This document shows positions 12,260-13,461 of a stretch of DNA of 13,461 nucleotides, piece after piece. The stretch lies in contig DIZV01000051.1 of the NCBI GenBank assembly GCA_002427995.1, positions 478 through 13,938 on the forward strand, given 5' to 3'. Each line of letters begins with the position of its first letter. The stretch's first letter is position 1. The DNA comes from Chloroflexi bacterium UBA6019. GTDB lineage: Bacteria > Chloroflexota > Dormibacteria > Dormibacterales > Dormibacteraceae. The notes under the pieces are model-generated. The model made no database searches and had not been told where the DNA came from. It worked only from the letters and a program-made list of their open reading frames with translations. Made by a program: the position numbers and the translations under genes.

Positions 12260-13039
12260 ATGGTTCAGCCAGAGCCCGGGCGGACCTCGCTGGCAAGGGC
12301 GGCCGCCCTCGTCGCCGGCGCCCGCCGGGGCGTCGCTTTCACGGGCGCCGGCATCTCGCAGGAGAGCGGGATCCAGACCTATCGCGGCCAGGGCGGGCTC
12401 TGGAACACGACCAGCCCCCGTACCTCCTCGATCGACTTCTTTCTCGCCGACCCCGCGGCCTACTGGGAGGTCGCCCGCGAGCGCGGGACGACCCTGCTCG
12501 CCGCCCGCCCCAACGCCGCCCACCAGGCGCTGGTGGAGCTCGAGCGGCGGGGAAACCTCGCCGCGGTGGTGACCCAGAACGTCGATGGCCTCCACCTCAT
12601 CGCCGGCTCCGCGGCGGTGATCGAGTTGCATGGCAATGGCCGCGAAGTGGTCTGCCTTGACTGCGGCAACCGAGAGCCGCGGAGCCAGGTCCAGGGCCGC
12701 CTGCCCGAGGAGCTGCCGCCGCGCTGCCCGCGCTGCGGGGGCATCCATCTGAAGCCGGCCGCCGTCTTTTTCGGCGAGGCGATGCCGGTCGAGGCCACCA
12801 GCCGCGCTTTCGACCTTGCCGGGGAATGCGACCTGATGCTCGTCGTGGGCAGCTCGCTGGCCGTCTACCCGGCCGCGCAGGTGCCCCTGGTCGCCCATGA
12901 CGCGGGCGCGCCGCTGATCATCCTCAACGCCGAGCCGACACCCTTCGACGATCTGGCCACGGTCGTGCTTCGCGGCCGCGCCGGCGAGCTGCTGCCGGAG
13001 CTGACGCGCGCCGCAGCGGCTGCCGGCGGCGGCAGCTGA
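12260..13039 (+). CDS. Sirtuin (NAD-dependent protein deacylase, Sir2 family)
   Basis: Sirtuins remove acyl groups from lysine using NAD, releasing nicotinamide and O-acyl-ADP-ribose. The 259-residue protein shows GAGISQESGIQTYRG (29-43, NAD loop), TQNVDGLH (105-112), catalytic His124 (IELHGN), four zinc cysteines (132, 135, 156, 159), AVFFGE (168-173) and VVGSSLAVYPA (195-205). The loop reads GIQTYRG instead of the common GIPTFRG or GIPDFRG. The Tyr-x-x-Arg pair used by CobB/SIRT5-type desuccinylases is not complete: where Tyr is expected the alignment by eye gives Glu70, with Arg73 kept. A deacetylase is therefore more likely than a desuccinylase. The ATG at 12260 follows the TAGAAT box by 9 nt. 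The Ala/Gly-rich end stops 15 bp before the birA stop. Confidence 0.92.
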   Translation: MVQPEPGRTSLARAAALVAGARRGVAFTGAGISQESGIQTYRGQGGLWNTTSPRTSSIDFFLADPAAYWEVARERGTTLLAARPNAAHQALVELERRGNLAAVVTQNVDGLHLIAGSAAVIELHGNGREVVCLDCGNREPRSQVQGRLPEELPPRCPRCGGIHLKPAAVFFGEAMPVEATSRAFDLAGECDLMLVVGSSLAVYPAAQVPLVAHDAGAPLIILNAEPTPFDDLATVVLRGRAGELLPELTRAAAAAGGGS

Positions 13040-13054
13040 GAAGGTTTCAACCCT

Positions 13055-13461
13055 TCATGCCGGCCGGACCCGGGTGACGTCCCCGGCGATGACCCGACGG
13101 CCGCCCACCACGAGAGCGCCGTCCTCGGCCACGGCTTCGGCGAGACCCTCGATAACCTCGCCGCCAACCTCTACCCGGACCTGCTGGCCGAGCGTCCAGG
13201 ACAGCTCCCGCCAGCGCTGGATAATCGCCTCCGAGCTTGCCCTGGCCCACCTCGCCACCAGCGGAAGGAGGCGGTTGAGCAGCGCTTCGCGGTCCTCGCC
13301 AAGCATCGCCGCGCCCTCCGGCGCCCAGCTCAGGTTGATGCCGATCCCGACCAGCGCGCGGTCGCCTCGGATCTCGGCCAGGATCCCGCCCAGCTTGCGG
13401 TCGTCGAGGACCAGGTCGTTCGGCCATTTGAGCTGAACCCCGCGACCACATGCCTCCGCGG
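13055..13461 (-). CDS. birA: Biotin--[acetyl-CoA-carboxylase] ligase, 5' part outside the window
   Basis: About 135 C-terminal residues are visible. They carry the biotin-protein-ligase motifs GVQLKWPNDLVLDDRKLGGIL (the KWPND and KLGGIL segments bind biotinyl-AMP) and LVGIGINLSWAP. The small C-terminal SH3-like domain follows (QVRVEVGGEVIEGLAEAVAEDGALVV and RRVIAGDVTRVRPA). The enzyme attaches biotin to the carrier protein of acetyl-CoA carboxylase. Whether it also has an N-terminal DNA-binding repressor domain cannot be seen. It converges on the sirtuin gene with a 15-bp gap. Confidence 0.92.
   Translation of the reverse strand, partial: AEACGRGVQLKWPNDLVLDDRKLGGILAEIRGDRALVGIGINLSWAPEGAAMLGEDREALLNRLLPLVARWARASSEAIIQRWRELSWTLGQQVRVEVGGEVIEGLAEAVAEDGALVVGGRRVIAGDVTRVRPA

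Noticed and set aside
10922..12898. Minus-strand 658-residue open frame spanning Nudix, MFS and sirtuin regions
   Set aside because: It is in a different frame from the MFS gene. The translation is Arg/Pro-rich nonsense, and the MFS frame has proper transmembrane segments and motif A.
10572..13039. Nudix-MFS-sirtuin cluster as a novel NAD or ADP-ribose signalling system
   Set aside because: The three genes are on alternating strands with separate promoters and unclear substrates. Proximity alone is not enough to propose a system.
13041..13055. GGTT-TC-AACC mini-hairpin between sirtuin and birA as a terminator
   Set aside because: A 4-bp stem with a 2-nt loop and no U tract is too weak to call.
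1..13461. tRNA, rRNA, CRISPR array, transposase, phage or defence genes
   Set aside because: I looked on both strands and found no cloverleaf-like genes, regular spaced repeats, integrase or transposase motifs, or known defence domains.

Overview
The window is about 13.5 kb of very GC-rich (by eye near 70%), tightly packed bacterial chromosome. Almost every base codes: the non-coding gaps add up to roughly 160-180 bases. There are no tRNA, rRNA, CRISPR or insertion-sequence signatures. The high GC, a PIG-L deacetylase of the mycothiol-enzyme type, a Bacillus/actinobacterial-style IspH, and TANNNT -10 boxes lying right against start codons point to an actinobacterium or a related high-GC terrabacterial lineage (Chloroflexota/Dormibacterota-like). 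The exact phylum cannot be fixed from this sequence alone.

Layout. Minus strand, 1-2572: a GH57 alpha-glucan enzyme followed by a secreted kelch-type protein that runs off the left edge. Plus strand, 2606-7744: a probable six-gene operon, holB (DNA polymerase III delta'), hisC, an HD-domain hydrolase, a D-2-hydroxyacid dehydrogenase, a Cof-type HAD phosphatase and a PIG-L/MshB-Mca-like deacetylase. Its genes are joined by stop/start overlaps. ispH follows at 7758-8627 with its own -10 box, which overlaps the preceding stop codon. Minus strand, 8624-10514: a MaoC-like hotdog protein with a long arginine-rich disordered tail, and a polytopic membrane protein with FTR1-like glutamate motifs. Then come a zinc-ribbon Nudix hydrolase (+), an MFS exporter (-), a sirtuin (+) and the 3' part of birA (-), cut by the right edge.

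The contents are core and house-keeping functions (replication, histidine, isoprenoid, biotin, glucan metabolism) mixed with NAD and thiol-related enzymes. I see no obvious defence or mobile system.

The most notable signal is in gene expression. Seven genes not coupled to an upstream gene have a TANNNT hexamer 7-10 nt before the start codon, an eighth has a one-mismatch version, and none shows a convincing, properly spaced Shine-Dalgarno sequence. This indicates leaderless transcription. Genes inside operons use NTGA overlaps (ATGA, TTGA, GTGA, CTGA). Combining these two rules predicts CTG start codons for the kelch gene and the MaoC gene. It also exposes a one-base frame discrepancy at the start of the HAD gene: either a third CTG start or an indel in a G run.
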